A stretch of DNA of 51,257 nt from Armatimonadetes bacterium UBA5419 (GTDB lineage: Bacteria; Armatimonadota; UBA10988): positions 1,039-52,295 of the forward strand of contig DHNJ01000268.1 in assembly GCA_002409445.1 (NCBI GenBank), given 5' to 3'. A model generated the notes under the pieces. The model was not told the DNA's origin. It did no database searches and was given only the letters and a program-made list of their open reading frames with translations. Shown one piece after another: positions 1 through 8,877 of the stretch (within the stretch, counting starts at the first letter, position 1; every line of letters starts with the position of its first letter). The translations under genes were made by a program, and so were the position numbers.

Positions 1-222
1 GAGGCGCAGCACCCGTGGGAATTGCGCCCGTGTGGCCAGATGGTCGTGCACCTCGATGGTTGCATGTCCGGTCTGGGCAACGGCAGCTGTGGGCCGGGTG
101 TGCGCCCGCCGTACCAGGTGCCGGCGGAGAACTTCGCCTGGACCGTGCGGCTGCGAGCCATCGACTCCGCGCAGACGAACCCCACCGACTGGGCCAACCT
201 GGCGCGCACGCGGCTCATCTAG
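1..222 (+). CDS. GH2 beta-galactosidase, C-terminal fragment
   Basis: The reading frame is open from the first base of the window and stops with TAG at 220-222, so only the last 73 residues are present. The segment QMVVHLDG...SGLGNGSCGPG followed by a PYQV-type motif matches the last strands of the C-terminal beta-sandwich (Bgal small-chain domain) of GH2 beta-galactosidases, where a G-NGSCGP-type turn is typical. Catalytic residues would lie upstream, outside the window, so activity cannot be judged. It ends 60 bp before a secreted beta-helix protein on the same strand and probably belongs to the same carbohydrate-degrading block. Confidence 0.72.
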   Translation, partial: EAQHPWELRPCGQMVVHLDGCMSGLGNGSCGPGVRPPYQVPAENFAWTVRLRAIDSAQTNPTDWANLARTRLI

Positions 223-282
223 CGGAGGGATCGGTCCCGGCGGCGTGAATCATGGGCTGTCTGCTCGCGGGAGCCTCAGCCC

Positions 283-2169
283 ATGACTCGCCTGGTTCTG
301 CTCTCCTTGCTCGCGGTCAGCGCCGCCTCGGCCGAGCCGCTCAACGTCCGCGACTTCGGCGCCACCGGCGACGGCGTGACCGACGACACCGCGGCGATCC
401 AAGCCGCGATGGATGCGGCCAGCGCGGCCGGCGGCGGGCTGGTCACCGTGCCCACGGGCAACTACCTCTGCGCGGGCACGCTCAACGTCCCGCCGCACGT
501 CGTGGTCGAGGGCGTCTGGCGCGCGCCGACCGCCCGCAGCCAGGGCCATGGCAGCACCCTGCTGACCACCGCCGGCCGTGGCGAACAGGACGGCACACCG
601 TTCATCTCGCTCCTGGCCAACTCGACCCTGCGCGGCCTGACCATCTTCTACCCCGAGCAGTCGGCCGACGACCCGCAGCCCTACCCCTGGTGCATCCGCG
701 GCATTGGCGACAACATGTCGCTGCTCGACCTGCTCATCGTTAACCCCTGGCAGGCGGTCGACTTCGCCACACTGCCCAGCGGCCGGCACTACATCAACGG
801 CCTCTACAGCCAGGCTATCTACCGCGGCCTGCAGGTCGACAAGTGCCTCGATGTCGGACGGGTCGAGAACGTCCACTTCTGGCCCTTCTGGGACGCGGCA
901 GGCGACGCGGTGCGCGAGATCACGCTGGAACAGGGCGTCGCCTTCAGCTTCGGGCGCACCGACTGGGAGTACGTGACCAACTGCTTTGCTATCTCCTACC
1001 AGGTCGGCTTCGAGTTCATCACCGGTCGCGAGACCGGCGGGCCGATGACGGGCCCGGGCAACGTCCTGCTGACCCAGTCGGGCTCGGACATGTGCCCGGT
1101 GGCGGTCCGTGTGGCGGAGACCCAACCTCACGCCGGAGTCTCGTTCTCCAACAGCCAGATCTTCGGCGACATCATCGTCGAACCGACCAACCGCGGCCCG
1201 GTGCGGTTCTCCTCCTGCGGCCTCTTCGGCAGCATCGACGGCGCCCGCGGGACGGCCCTGGCGCGCATCGAGGGGACCGGCCGCGTCTCCTTCGACAACT
1301 GCCACTTCTACGCGATCCACCCGGAGAACCAGGGCGCCTACCTGATCGACGCGCTGGGTGGGCGGCTCAGTGTGCAGAACTGCGAGTTCCTCAACGAGCC
1401 GGGCCACGGCGCGTACCCCGCCGCGCTCCACCGCGGTCCCGGGCTGCTCTCGTCGACTATCGTCGGCAACAGCTTCGCTAGTGCCGGCGTGGCTCGGATG
1501 CAGGTTGGCACTTGGCCCGACGACCTGCCCAACGACCACATCGTGGCCAACAACGTCTTCGACACCGCCACCAAACAGCGCTACCAGGACGTGGGCGCCC
1601 GCTGGCTGCCGGCGAGCTCCGTCGTCCGTGGCAGCGAGAAGGCGACGCTTGTGCCCAACGGCGACTTCGCGACGTCGTCGGCACCGGACGAGGCCGGCCG
1701 CGACACCGAAGCCGAGGGCTGGCACCGCGTCGGGCCGGCCTTTGTCGAGGCGCCGACGATGTGGCCCGGCATCGAGCACGCGATGGTCGCCCGGCCGGGT
1801 CTCATGCCGGACGAGCCAGTCGGCCAGTACTACCAGCCGCTCAACCTGGAGCCGGACACCGACTACATCGTGAGCGGGTACCTCTGGGCCCGTGAGGACG
1901 GCGCGGGCAGCGTGCGCGTCATGTTCGACATCCTCGGCGGCGAGCCAACCTTCGTGCCCGCCCTGCCGAGCATCCCCGGCGGCATCTTCTTCGCCCTACC
2001 CTTCAACAGCGCGGACGTCGGCGACTCGCCGCTGCTGCGCGTCTGGTACGACAACCCGCGGCGCATCACCGACACCGAACCGTGGATGGCCGCGGCCCGC
2101 TTGGCCGTGACGCGGGCGGACGAGTTCGAGATGCCACAGATCTTCCGCCCCGGCGCCTTCGGAGGCTAA
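283..2169 (+). CDS. Secreted pectate-lyase-superfamily beta-helix protein
   Basis: The product is 628 aa. Residues 1-17 form a cleavable signal peptide (MTRLVLLSLLAVSAASA). Residues 20-60 carry the N-terminal signature of the Pectate_lyase_3/GH28-like right-handed beta-helix (NVRDFGATGDGVTDDTAAIQ), which caps the helix in polysaccharide lyases, GH28 polygalacturonases and phage tailspikes. The middle to about residue 440 has the repeating short-strand, Asn/Gly-rich turns of a parallel beta-helix. From about residue 455 (PNGDF...) to the end the sequence looks like a separate beta-sandwich, possibly carbohydrate-binding. It likely acts on an acidic polysaccharide outside the cell or in the periplasm; the exact substrate cannot be read. 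The next gene starts 3 bp after the stop, with GGAGG at 2161-2165 inside this gene's end, so the two are cotranscribed. Confidence 0.82.
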   Translation: MTRLVLLSLLAVSAASAEPLNVRDFGATGDGVTDDTAAIQAAMDAASAAGGGLVTVPTGNYLCAGTLNVPPHVVVEGVWRAPTARSQGHGSTLLTTAGRGEQDGTPFISLLANSTLRGLTIFYPEQSADDPQPYPWCIRGIGDNMSLLDLLIVNPWQAVDFATLPSGRHYINGLYSQAIYRGLQVDKCLDVGRVENVHFWPFWDAAGDAVREITLEQGVAFSFGRTDWEYVTNCFAISYQVGFEFITGRETGGPMTGPGNVLLTQSGSDMCPVAVRVAETQPHAGVSFSNSQIFGDIIVEPTNRGPVRFSSCGLFGSIDGARGTALARIEGTGRVSFDNCHFYAIHPENQGAYLIDALGGRLSVQNCEFLNEPGHGAYPAALHRGPGLLSSTIVGNSFASAGVARMQVGTWPDDLPNDHIVANNVFDTATKQRYQDVGARWLPASSVVRGSEKATLVPNGDFATSSAPDEAGRDTEAEGWHRVGPAFVEAPTMWPGIEHAMVARPGLMPDEPVGQYYQPLNLEPDTDYIVSGYLWAREDGAGSVRVMFDILGGEPTFVPALPSIPGGIFFALPFNSADVGDSPLLRVWYDNPRRITDTEPWMAAARLAVTRADEFEMPQIFRPGAFGG

Positions 2170-2171
2170 CC

Positions 2172-4298
2172 ATGTTCACGCTTCTCGCTTGTTTGGCCCT
2201 CGCGCCCGCCGACGGGACAGTCGCCATCGCCCGCTTCGAGCTGGTGCGCCCCGTGGCGCGCGCGAGCCGCGTCGAGGACCTGGTGGTCGAACTGCACAAC
2301 AGCGCCGACACGGACCTGCCGCTGACCCTCGCGCTGACCACGCCACCGGGCGTCGACGTTGTCCGCGGCGAGGGCCAGACGACCGTGGAGGCCTATGACA
2401 CCGCGCGGCTGTACCTCGCGGTGCGGGCGCCGGCGGAGATCGAGACGAGCGTCACCCTGTGGGTCCACGGGCCCGACGGCCTGGCGCTGAGCCAGGAGCT
2501 GCCGATCTACTGCCTCCCCGCCCTCGCGCGGACCGCCCCACCCTACATCCCGACGCCCCAGCCCGTCCGCTCCAACCTCCTCGTTGGTGCGCACCATTGC
2601 CCGCTGTGGGAGGCCGACCGGCCGGAGATGTGGAACCAGCTACTGATCCACCCCGAGCGCACGCCCGCCCTCGGCTTCTACGACGGTGCACTGCCCGAGG
2701 TGGCCGACTGGGAGACCAAGTTCGCCGTCGAGCACGGCATCGACTTCTTCATCTACTGCTGGTACCGGGTCAACCAGGGCGGGCCGGTGGAGACGCGCTG
2801 GTCGGATGCGATGCACGAGGGCCTGTTCAACTCGCGCTTCGAGAACGACCTGCGCTGGACCATCATGTGGGAGAACCAGAGCCGCGGCACCGCCGGCGTG
2901 GAGGATGAGGCGGACCTGTTCGACAACTTGCTGCCGTATTGGATCGAGACCTACTTCAGCCGCGATAGCTACCTGAAGGTCGACGGCAAGCCGGTCCTCT
3001 TCATCTACCGGCCCGAGTTCCTGGTCGACGACCTGGGCGGCGAGGCGCAGGTCGCCGCGGCGCTGGACCGGATGCGCGAGGTCTGCCGCGAGGCCGGTTT
3101 CGAGGGGCTGTACATCCTCGGTGAGTACCGCGGCCTGGACCCGGAGCACCTGGCACTGATGAGCCGCCTCGGCCTCGACTACACCTTCGCCTACGTCTGG
3201 TACGTCGGCGGCAACCCGACGCCGGAGCAAGCCATCGCGCGCCAGATGGAGTACCTGCGGACGACAGAGGACCTGGGCATCATTCCCCAGGTGGCCACCG
3301 TCTCGCAGGCCTGGTCTGGCTGGCAGGACGAAGGCACGATCTGGAAGATACCGCCCACCCACTACCGCGACCTACTGGCCCAAGCCAAGAACTTCGTCGA
3401 GGGGCTCGCGCCGGACACGTTGAGCAGCCGCATGCTGCTGCTCGACAATTGGAACGAGTGGGGCGAGGGCCACTACATCGCGCCGTACCGCGAGTATGGT
3501 TTCGGCTACCTGGACGCCGTCCGCGAGGTCATTGCCGGCAACACCGACGCCCACATCGACCACCTGCCCGAGGACGTCGGCCGGGGGCCGTACGACACCG
3601 CATACTGGCAGTGGCGCACGCGGTCGGAGGAGCAGCGGCGGCTGGGCAGCCGGCGGGTCGTTGGGCCCGGCGGCGGCGCCGACGGGCTGGTCGGCTGGTG
3701 GACCTTCGATGAGCCGCGGGACGAGCTGGTCGCCTACGACTACAGCGGTCACCGGCTCGGCGCGGCGCTGCACGAGATCGCGCGTGTGCCGGGGCTCGTC
3801 GGCAGCGCCCTCGATTGCACCGGTGGCGCCGCTGTCGTGCCGTACGCTCCGCTGCTCTCGCCGGACGCCGGCTTCAGTGTCGAGGCGTGGGTCTGGAGCG
3901 ATGTGCCGGACCAGGGCAACACCTGGTTCCTCAACCGCGTGCTGGCCGGCTCCGTGACCGGCGGCTACCGCTTCGGCCTGGTCGGAGGCAAGCCGACCTT
4001 CCAGGTGCCTGAGACCGACTGGAGCCATCATCTGACGAGCGAGGAGCCGCTCCCGCTCGGCCGCTGGGTCCACCTGGCTGGCACGTTTGACGGCCAGACG
4101 ATGCGCCTGTACGTCGACGGCACGGAGCATGGATCAATGGAGCGGCCCGGGCCGGTGAACCCCGCACCCACGCCGCTCCTTCTGGGCAACTACGACCTAG
4201 GCCACGTCGCGTGCTTCCACGGTCTGCTCGACGAGGTCAAGCTGTGGCACCGAGTGCTCACACCGGCCGAGGTGCGCGCTGCGGCGGCCGCTCACTGA
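2172..4298 (+). CDS. GH99/WbsX-like protein with C-terminal LamG domain
   Basis: The start is the ATG at 2172, behind GGAGG at 2161-2165; an upstream in-frame start would overlap the previous gene. The product is 708 aa, with a short hydrophobic N-terminus (MFTLLACLALAPADG) that may be a signal peptide. Residues about 20-125 look like a beta-sandwich. Residues about 140-470 match the GH99-like / WbsX family: GAHHCPLWE near its start, HGIDFFIYCWYR, LKVDGKPVLFIYRPE and LDNWNEWGEG. The GH99 family includes endo-alpha-mannosidases, but the bacterial WbsX-like branch is uncharacterised. Residues about 535-700 form a LamG/concanavalin-like domain (GLVGWWTFDEP, FSVEAWVWSD, LYVDGTEHGS), usually carbohydrate-binding. 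The 3' end overlaps the convergent heparinase-like gene by 7 bp. Confidence 0.8.
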   Translation: MFTLLACLALAPADGTVAIARFELVRPVARASRVEDLVVELHNSADTDLPLTLALTTPPGVDVVRGEGQTTVEAYDTARLYLAVRAPAEIETSVTLWVHGPDGLALSQELPIYCLPALARTAPPYIPTPQPVRSNLLVGAHHCPLWEADRPEMWNQLLIHPERTPALGFYDGALPEVADWETKFAVEHGIDFFIYCWYRVNQGGPVETRWSDAMHEGLFNSRFENDLRWTIMWENQSRGTAGVEDEADLFDNLLPYWIETYFSRDSYLKVDGKPVLFIYRPEFLVDDLGGEAQVAAALDRMREVCREAGFEGLYILGEYRGLDPEHLALMSRLGLDYTFAYVWYVGGNPTPEQAIARQMEYLRTTEDLGIIPQVATVSQAWSGWQDEGTIWKIPPTHYRDLLAQAKNFVEGLAPDTLSSRMLLLDNWNEWGEGHYIAPYREYGFGYLDAVREVIAGNTDAHIDHLPEDVGRGPYDTAYWQWRTRSEEQRRLGSRRVVGPGGGADGLVGWWTFDEPRDELVAYDYSGHRLGAALHEIARVPGLVGSALDCTGGAAVVPYAPLLSPDAGFSVEAWVWSDVPDQGNTWFLNRVLAGSVTGGYRFGLVGGKPTFQVPETDWSHHLTSEEPLPLGRWVHLAGTFDGQTMRLYVDGTEHGSMERPGPVNPAPTPLLLGNYDLGHVACFHGLLDEVKLWHRVLTPAEVRAAAAAH

Positions 4299-6625
4299 GC
4301 TACCTCGAGTGCCAGGTCGGCGACCAGACCCTCGACCAACGCCGCGTTGAACGAGTGGATCCAGACTTCGACCTCGGCCGCGTCGTCCGGCGATGCCACG
4401 GGGAAGGCGAAGATCTGCCAGTCGCGGTCGCCGGCGGTTAGCGTGCCAACCGGCGCCTCGTTGCCCTGGGCATCCGGCTGGCCGATGCGCTCACCGGCGG
4501 CATCGTAGAACCGCACATAGACGCCGACGCCTTCGCCCGCCGTCAGTTGGCTGCGGCCGCGCAGGATGAAGTTGGTCGCCGCCGGCACGGGCGAGCGGGT
4601 GCTCGTCGCGTCCGCGCCGCCGCCGGTGCTGTCGTCGGTCAGGCGCAGCGCGCGGCCACCACCGGGCAGGTCGGCGATGGACGAGAGCGGGTTCAGCCGC
4701 CAGAACCACTCGGCGTTGGCGAAGTTGCCGTCGCGCAGGTAGTTGCCCGTCACCGCCGCATCGGGCAGCGCCACAGGGCGGACCGTTACGGTGACCGTCG
4801 CCGCGGTGACCGGGTCGTCCAGGACGATGCCCAGCCGCGTCGGCTTGATCGGCGAGTCCTCGATGATCTCGTCGAACTCGACGCTGTACGGCACACCGGC
4901 CGTGTCGATGGTCACCTCGACGACTTCGCCGAGGTAGCCGGCCTGGTACACGCCAGGGGCGGTCTCGCGGAAGGCGCCGGCGCAGACGAGCGCGGTCTCG
5001 AACGGCGTCGGCTCGCTGAAGGCGACCTCGTCCACCACGGTCAGGCTGCCGTCGCCGGCGCGGTCGTAGGCGAAGTGGCGGTCAAGCGTCTCCAGCTGCG
5101 GTACGTCGTAGCACGAACGCAGCGACATCGATAGCCGGTCGACGTCGTCGCCCAGGGCCACGTCATGCACCTCGGCCCGCGCCTGCTGGCCAGTGCGCTG
5201 GAGCTTGCCATCGACCCGCGGCACGGGGTGGCCGTACGAGTTGAGCAGGTTGCTCTCGTAGCGGCGGCCGCTGAAGGTGCGCGCGGTGTAGGTCTCGAGA
5301 CCCGGGTCGAGCAGGACGGGGCTAGAGCCGACCACCACCACGTACGAGCCGATGTCGTTGTGGTTGTGGTGTTCGTTGTTGTGGCCGCCCTTGAGCGCGA
5401 CGGCCATCTTCGTCGCCTCACCCGCGCGCGGGCGGCTGATCAGGATGCCGGCTTGGTCGAAGTAGGTATACGGCTCCATGGGCGGCGGCGTGACGTCGCC
5501 GGTGCGGTTGGAGAGGCTGTTGGGCAGCCCGTAGAGCAGCACCGTCTGCAAGCCGGTGGCGCGGACGACGGCGTCCTCCAGCCCCGCCCCATCGCCCCAG
5601 CCGAAGCGGCGGTCGAGGTAGGCGGTGGTCACCGTGTCGGCTCGCGCGTTGACCGCGCAGTCGGCGAAGGCAGGCGAGACGGTGCCCTGGATGAGGATGC
5701 CGCGCGCGAACTGCGACGGGGCGAGCGACTCAGGCCAGCCGAGCAGGTCGATCTGCCCGCCGGTGGCCTGAGCCAGGTGCTCCGCCAGCCGCACATAGTG
5801 GCCGAAGCCGTAGTTCCAGTAGCCGAGCCCCTCGGAGCAGTAGCCGTCGGCGGTGAAGCCGCGGAGGAAGGCCTTGATGCCCTCCTCGGCCTCGGCGACG
5901 AAGACCGCGCGGTCGAGCCGGTCGGTCTCGGTGATCAGCGCGGCCCCGATGCAGCCGGCGACGCAGACCGAGTTCCAGTTGTTGGTCGTCGTCATCCACC
6001 AGTTCTTGTTGCGCCGGCCCTCGATCATGTCGCGGTACGGCCCGGTGATGCGCGCGGCGACGTTGTCGCGAATGAGCTGCTGGACCTCTGGCGAGAGCTG
6101 GTCGCCCAGCACCCACAGCGTGTTGGCGAGCATCCAGCCGACATCGGACGAGCCAAGGTCGATGTCGACGGTCTCGCCGCGGAAGTTAGCGAGGCTAGCG
6201 TCGTGCGCCGGGTAGACCCAGGTCGGCTCGGCGCAGAGCGCGCGGATGGCCTCCTCGATCGGCGCGATGAAGCTGCCCTGGTGCTCCAAGGCTTCGCCGA
6301 CGACCATCGTGGAGATGCGCGAGCGGTTGCGGAAGGCCACGCGCTGCCAGTTGTTGCGGTTGCCGTTGCGGCTGTATTCGAGGAACAGCTCATCGGGCTG
6401 CGCCTCGACGCCGGTCGCGGCGATGGTGTGTGCCCGCGCTATGGCCGCCTGACCCGCCGCGCCATCGGCGATCGGCTGCCACACGGCGCGGTCCGCCGCG
6501 GGCCGGCCGGGACCCTCGGGCTGGGCGGGCAGCATATTGGCGATCTCAGCGATGCGCTCGGGGTCCGCGGTGGCGCAGGCACTGATGCTGGCGCACAACA
6601 GCATCATCAAAGCTCGATTCGTCAT
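4292..6625 (-). CDS. Secreted heparinase II/III-like polysaccharide lyase
   Basis: The product is 777 aa with a signal peptide (MTNRALMMLLCASISACATA; the Cys may make it a lipoprotein). An alpha-helical toroid region occupies about residues 60-370. It is followed by a heparinase II/III-type beta-sandwich opening around residues 405-425 with the His/Asn-rich GHNNEHHNHNDIGSY motif, then DPGLETYTARTFSGRRYESN and GHPVPRVDGK, characteristic of PF07940 proteins. The C-terminal 170 residues (GNYLRDGNFANAEWFW onward) look like an added carbohydrate-binding beta-sandwich. Family members cleave uronic-acid-containing glycans such as heparin, heparan sulfate or alginate; the substrate is not readable here. 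It is transcribed divergently from the GH5 gene and convergently with the GH99-like gene. Confidence 0.85.
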   Translation of the reverse strand: MTNRALMMLLCASISACATADPERIAEIANMLPAQPEGPGRPAADRAVWQPIADGAAGQAAIARAHTIAATGVEAQPDELFLEYSRNGNRNNWQRVAFRNRSRISTMVVGEALEHQGSFIAPIEEAIRALCAEPTWVYPAHDASLANFRGETVDIDLGSSDVGWMLANTLWVLGDQLSPEVQQLIRDNVAARITGPYRDMIEGRRNKNWWMTTTNNWNSVCVAGCIGAALITETDRLDRAVFVAEAEEGIKAFLRGFTADGYCSEGLGYWNYGFGHYVRLAEHLAQATGGQIDLLGWPESLAPSQFARGILIQGTVSPAFADCAVNARADTVTTAYLDRRFGWGDGAGLEDAVVRATGLQTVLLYGLPNSLSNRTGDVTPPPMEPYTYFDQAGILISRPRAGEATKMAVALKGGHNNEHHNHNDIGSYVVVVGSSPVLLDPGLETYTARTFSGRRYESNLLNSYGHPVPRVDGKLQRTGQQARAEVHDVALGDDVDRLSMSLRSCYDVPQLETLDRHFAYDRAGDGSLTVVDEVAFSEPTPFETALVCAGAFRETAPGVYQAGYLGEVVEVTIDTAGVPYSVEFDEIIEDSPIKPTRLGIVLDDPVTAATVTVTVRPVALPDAAVTGNYLRDGNFANAEWFWRLNPLSSIADLPGGGRALRLTDDSTGGGADATSTRSPVPAATNFILRGRSQLTAGEGVGVYVRFYDAAGERIGQPDAQGNEAPVGTLTAGDRDWQIFAFPVASPDDAAEVEVWIHSFNAALVEGLVADLALEVAQ

Positions 6626-6740
6626 TCCTCGACTCCATCGAACGTTGTGTTCGGAGGACTCCGCATGAATCCTGCCAATAGCGGGTCAGTTGGCTGCGCG
6701 CGTCGAGATACCACCGCCGCGGCCGTCAGGGAGTTGTGAC

Positions 6741-8273
6741 ATGTCGCTGCCCCGCCATAGCATCCTAGGAGTGTTGTTGATGACCGGACTGAGCCTCTTG
6801 ATCACCTCTGGCGCCGCGATGGCCCAGCCCGAGACCGTTACGTGGGAGCCCGTGACCTGGCAGAAGCTGCCCCGCTGGCGCGGCTTCAACCTGCTAGAGA
6901 AGTTCCAGCAGCCGTGGTCGGGCCGCTTCCGCGAGGACGACTTCCGCATGATCCACGAGCTGGGTTTCAACTTCGTGCGGCTGCCGATGGACTACCGCTG
7001 CTGGATCGTCGATGGCGACTGGGAGCAGATCAACGAGGACGTGCTGGCGGAGATCGACGAGGCGCTGGTCTTCGGCGAGAAGTACGGCATCCACGTGATG
7101 ATGAACTTCCACCGCGCGCCGGGCTACACGGTCGCCACGCCGGCTGAAGCCAAGAGCCTCTGGACCGACGCCGACGCGCAGCGCGTCTGCCGCATGCACT
7201 GGCAGACCTTCGCCCGGCGCTACCGCGACGTGCCGGCCGAGCGGCTCAGCTTCAACCTGTTCAACGAGCCCGCCGGCGTCGATCCTGAGACCTACATCGA
7301 GGTCTGCCGGCCGATCGTCGAGGCCATCCGCGCCGAGAACCCCGACCGCGTGATCGTCAGCGACGGGCTCGGCTGGGGCCGGGAGGTGACGCTCGGGCTG
7401 CTGGAGCTCCAGGTGGCGCAGGCAACGCGCGGCTACAGCCCGATGGGCGTCTCGCACTACCAGGCCTCCTGGGTTGGCGGTGCCGACGGCTGGCCGCTGC
7501 CGGTTTGGCCGCAGCCGCTGGCCAACGGCCTGCTGGTCAACCCAACCAAACCGGACATGCCGGCGGTCGCCTACCTGCCTCTGACCATCAGCGGCGACTT
7601 CACCGGCGCGCGGGCGTTGCGCTTCAAGGTCGGTGTCGTCTCGACCCAGGCGCACCTGGTCGTGCGGGCCGACGGCCGCGAGATCTGGGCTCGCGACTAC
7701 GTCAGCGGTCCGGGTGAAGGCGAGTGGGAAGAAGAGCGCTACGTCGAACGGTACGACGTCTACCAGAACCTCTGGAACACGACGCACGAAGTCGTGCTGC
7801 CGACCGGTGCGCGGGAGGTCGAAATCCAGTGCATGGCGGGCGACTGGATCCGCCTTAGTGAGTTGGCCGTCATCGCCGAGGATGGTACGGAGAGCGCGAT
7901 CGGCTTGAACGATGGCTGGGGCGGACAGCCGGCGGTGCTGGTCTATGAGGACGGCCAGATCCGCGCCGAGAAGTACAACGACCGGCAATGGCTCTGGCAG
8001 AACGAGATCATGCCCTGGCAGGCCTGGGAAGCGGCGGGCGGCGGTGTCATGGTCGGGGAGTTCGGCGCGCACAACCGCACCCCGCACGATGTGGTCCTGC
8101 GCTGGCTGGAGGACCTGCTGCAGAACTGGCAGGAGGCCGGCTGGGGCTGGGCGATGTGGAACTTCCGCGGCTCGTTCGGGCCGTGCGACAGCGGGCGTGA
8201 CGACGTGGAGTACGAGGACTACGAAGGCCTCAAGCTGGATCGCGCGATGCTCGACCTACTGCAGCGCTACTGA
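6741..8273 (+). CDS. Secreted GH5 (cellulase-family) hydrolase with inserted beta domain
   Basis: I chose the ATG at 6741, preceded by CAGGGAG, because it begins directly with a signal peptide (cut near residue 28, AMA-Q); an upstream in-frame start at 6690 would bury it. The mature enzyme of the 510-aa product is a GH5 TIM barrel: RGFNLLEKF near residue 48, FVRLPMDYRCW, HVMMNFHRAPG, the acid/base Glu176 in NLFNEP, His239 in GVSHY, and the nucleophile Glu440 in VGEFG. Between His239 and Glu440 lies about 140 residues of beta-rich sequence (roughly 262-400) that is not part of the barrel and resembles a carbohydrate-binding domain looped out between barrel strands 6 and 7. The likely role is endo-beta-glycan hydrolysis outside the cytoplasm. 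Its stop overlaps the convergent small membrane-protein gene. Confidence 0.86.
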   Translation: MSLPRHSILGVLLMTGLSLLITSGAAMAQPETVTWEPVTWQKLPRWRGFNLLEKFQQPWSGRFREDDFRMIHELGFNFVRLPMDYRCWIVDGDWEQINEDVLAEIDEALVFGEKYGIHVMMNFHRAPGYTVATPAEAKSLWTDADAQRVCRMHWQTFARRYRDVPAERLSFNLFNEPAGVDPETYIEVCRPIVEAIRAENPDRVIVSDGLGWGREVTLGLLELQVAQATRGYSPMGVSHYQASWVGGADGWPLPVWPQPLANGLLVNPTKPDMPAVAYLPLTISGDFTGARALRFKVGVVSTQAHLVVRADGREIWARDYVSGPGEGEWEEERYVERYDVYQNLWNTTHEVVLPTGAREVEIQCMAGDWIRLSELAVIAEDGTESAIGLNDGWGGQPAVLVYEDGQIRAEKYNDRQWLWQNEIMPWQAWEAAGGGVMVGEFGAHNRTPHDVVLRWLEDLLQNWQEAGWGWAMWNFRGSFGPCDSGRDDVEYEDYEGLKLDRAMLDLLQRY

Positions 8274-8530
8274 CCTGGGCCAAACGGCATCACCTGGCGG
8301 TCGGCGTCGCTCGGCGGAATACGTCGCGCGTCGGTCAGCGGCCAGTGACGCAGGAAGCCGAAGCCGACCAGGCTGATCACGATCCAAGCCTGCAGCAGGA
8401 GCACCGACCAGCGCTGGGTCTCGGTCGACCCGGCGAGCGACCCCGTCGCCAGCCACAGGCCGAGGGCCAGCGCGGGCAGGTACGGCACGAAGTCCAGGGC
8501 GGTCCTGGTGTGTCGAAACTGTTGTCTCAT
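8267..8530 (-). CDS. Small two-helix membrane protein, unknown function
   Basis: The product is 87 aa. Two hydrophobic segments, about residues 14-33 (FVPYLPALALGLWLATGSLA) and 42-60 (SVLLLQAWIVISLVGFGFL), predict two transmembrane helices with a polar C-terminal tail. I do not recognise a family. Its ATG lies inside the stop of the preceding zinc-ribbon gene (ATGA at 8527-8530), so it is translationally coupled to it. It is the last gene of the radical-SAM/Lgt-like cluster. It overlaps the convergent GH5 stop by 7 bp, which leaves no room for a terminator. Confidence 0.7.
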   Translation of the reverse strand: MRQQFRHTRTALDFVPYLPALALGLWLATGSLAGSTETQRWSVLLLQAWIVISLVGFGFLRHWPLTDARRIPPSDADRQVMPFGPGQ

Positions 8531-8877
8531 TGGTGCGGCTCCCCAAACCCGCGCCGCCGGGCCGATCGTTCGTCAGCATCGATCAGGTCGTCGCGGGCTT
8601 TGATCTTGCGCAGCATGATGCTCGCGCCCATGGCGAACAGCACACCGACGGCCGCGCCGATGACCAGAAACGGCAGACTGCCCATCAACCCGCCACAGAA
8701 CGCGGCGCCAAAGATCAGCATCCCCATGCTGACCATGAACGCCGATAGACAGCTGGTCCGCATCTGGCGGCGGCTGTTGAGCTGCCAGGAGGCCTCGCCG
8801 CAGCGCGGGCAGTACTGAGCCGAGGTCTCCATTTCCGAACCACATTGTGCGCACGTGGATCGATGGGCCAAACTCAC
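8527..8877 (-). CDS. Zinc-ribbon membrane protein, unknown function
   Basis: The start is a GTG at 8877, set by an ideal Shine-Dalgarno AAGGAGG (8889-8883) five bases upstream and by the GTGA overlap (8874-8877) with the preceding Lgt-like gene. The product is 116 aa. Residues 9-27 form a two-CxxC zinc ribbon (CAQCGSEMETSAQYCPRCG). Two adjoining hydrophobic stretches at about 42-62 and 66-85 predict a helical hairpin in the membrane. The C-terminus is charged (RKIKARDDLIDADERSARRR). No catalytic motif is seen; it may be an assembly or partner factor for the enzymes encoded with it. This cytoplasmic zinc-ribbon plus hairpin layout is common in uncharacterised bacterial proteins. Confidence 0.75.
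   Translation of the reverse strand: MSLAHRSTCAQCGSEMETSAQYCPRCGEASWQLNSRRQMRTSCLSAFMVSMGMLIFGAAFCGGLMGSLPFLVIGAAVGVLFAMGASIMLRKIKARDDLIDADERSARRRGFGEPHQ

Noticed and set aside
5165..6739. Long open frame on the strand opposite the heparinase-like gene (similar long antisense frames at 250-1779 minus and 19820-21919 plus)
   Set aside because: High GC content removes stop codons from antisense frames. These translations have no recognisable motif, are Arg/Ala/Val-rich, and lie fully over genes with clear family signatures.
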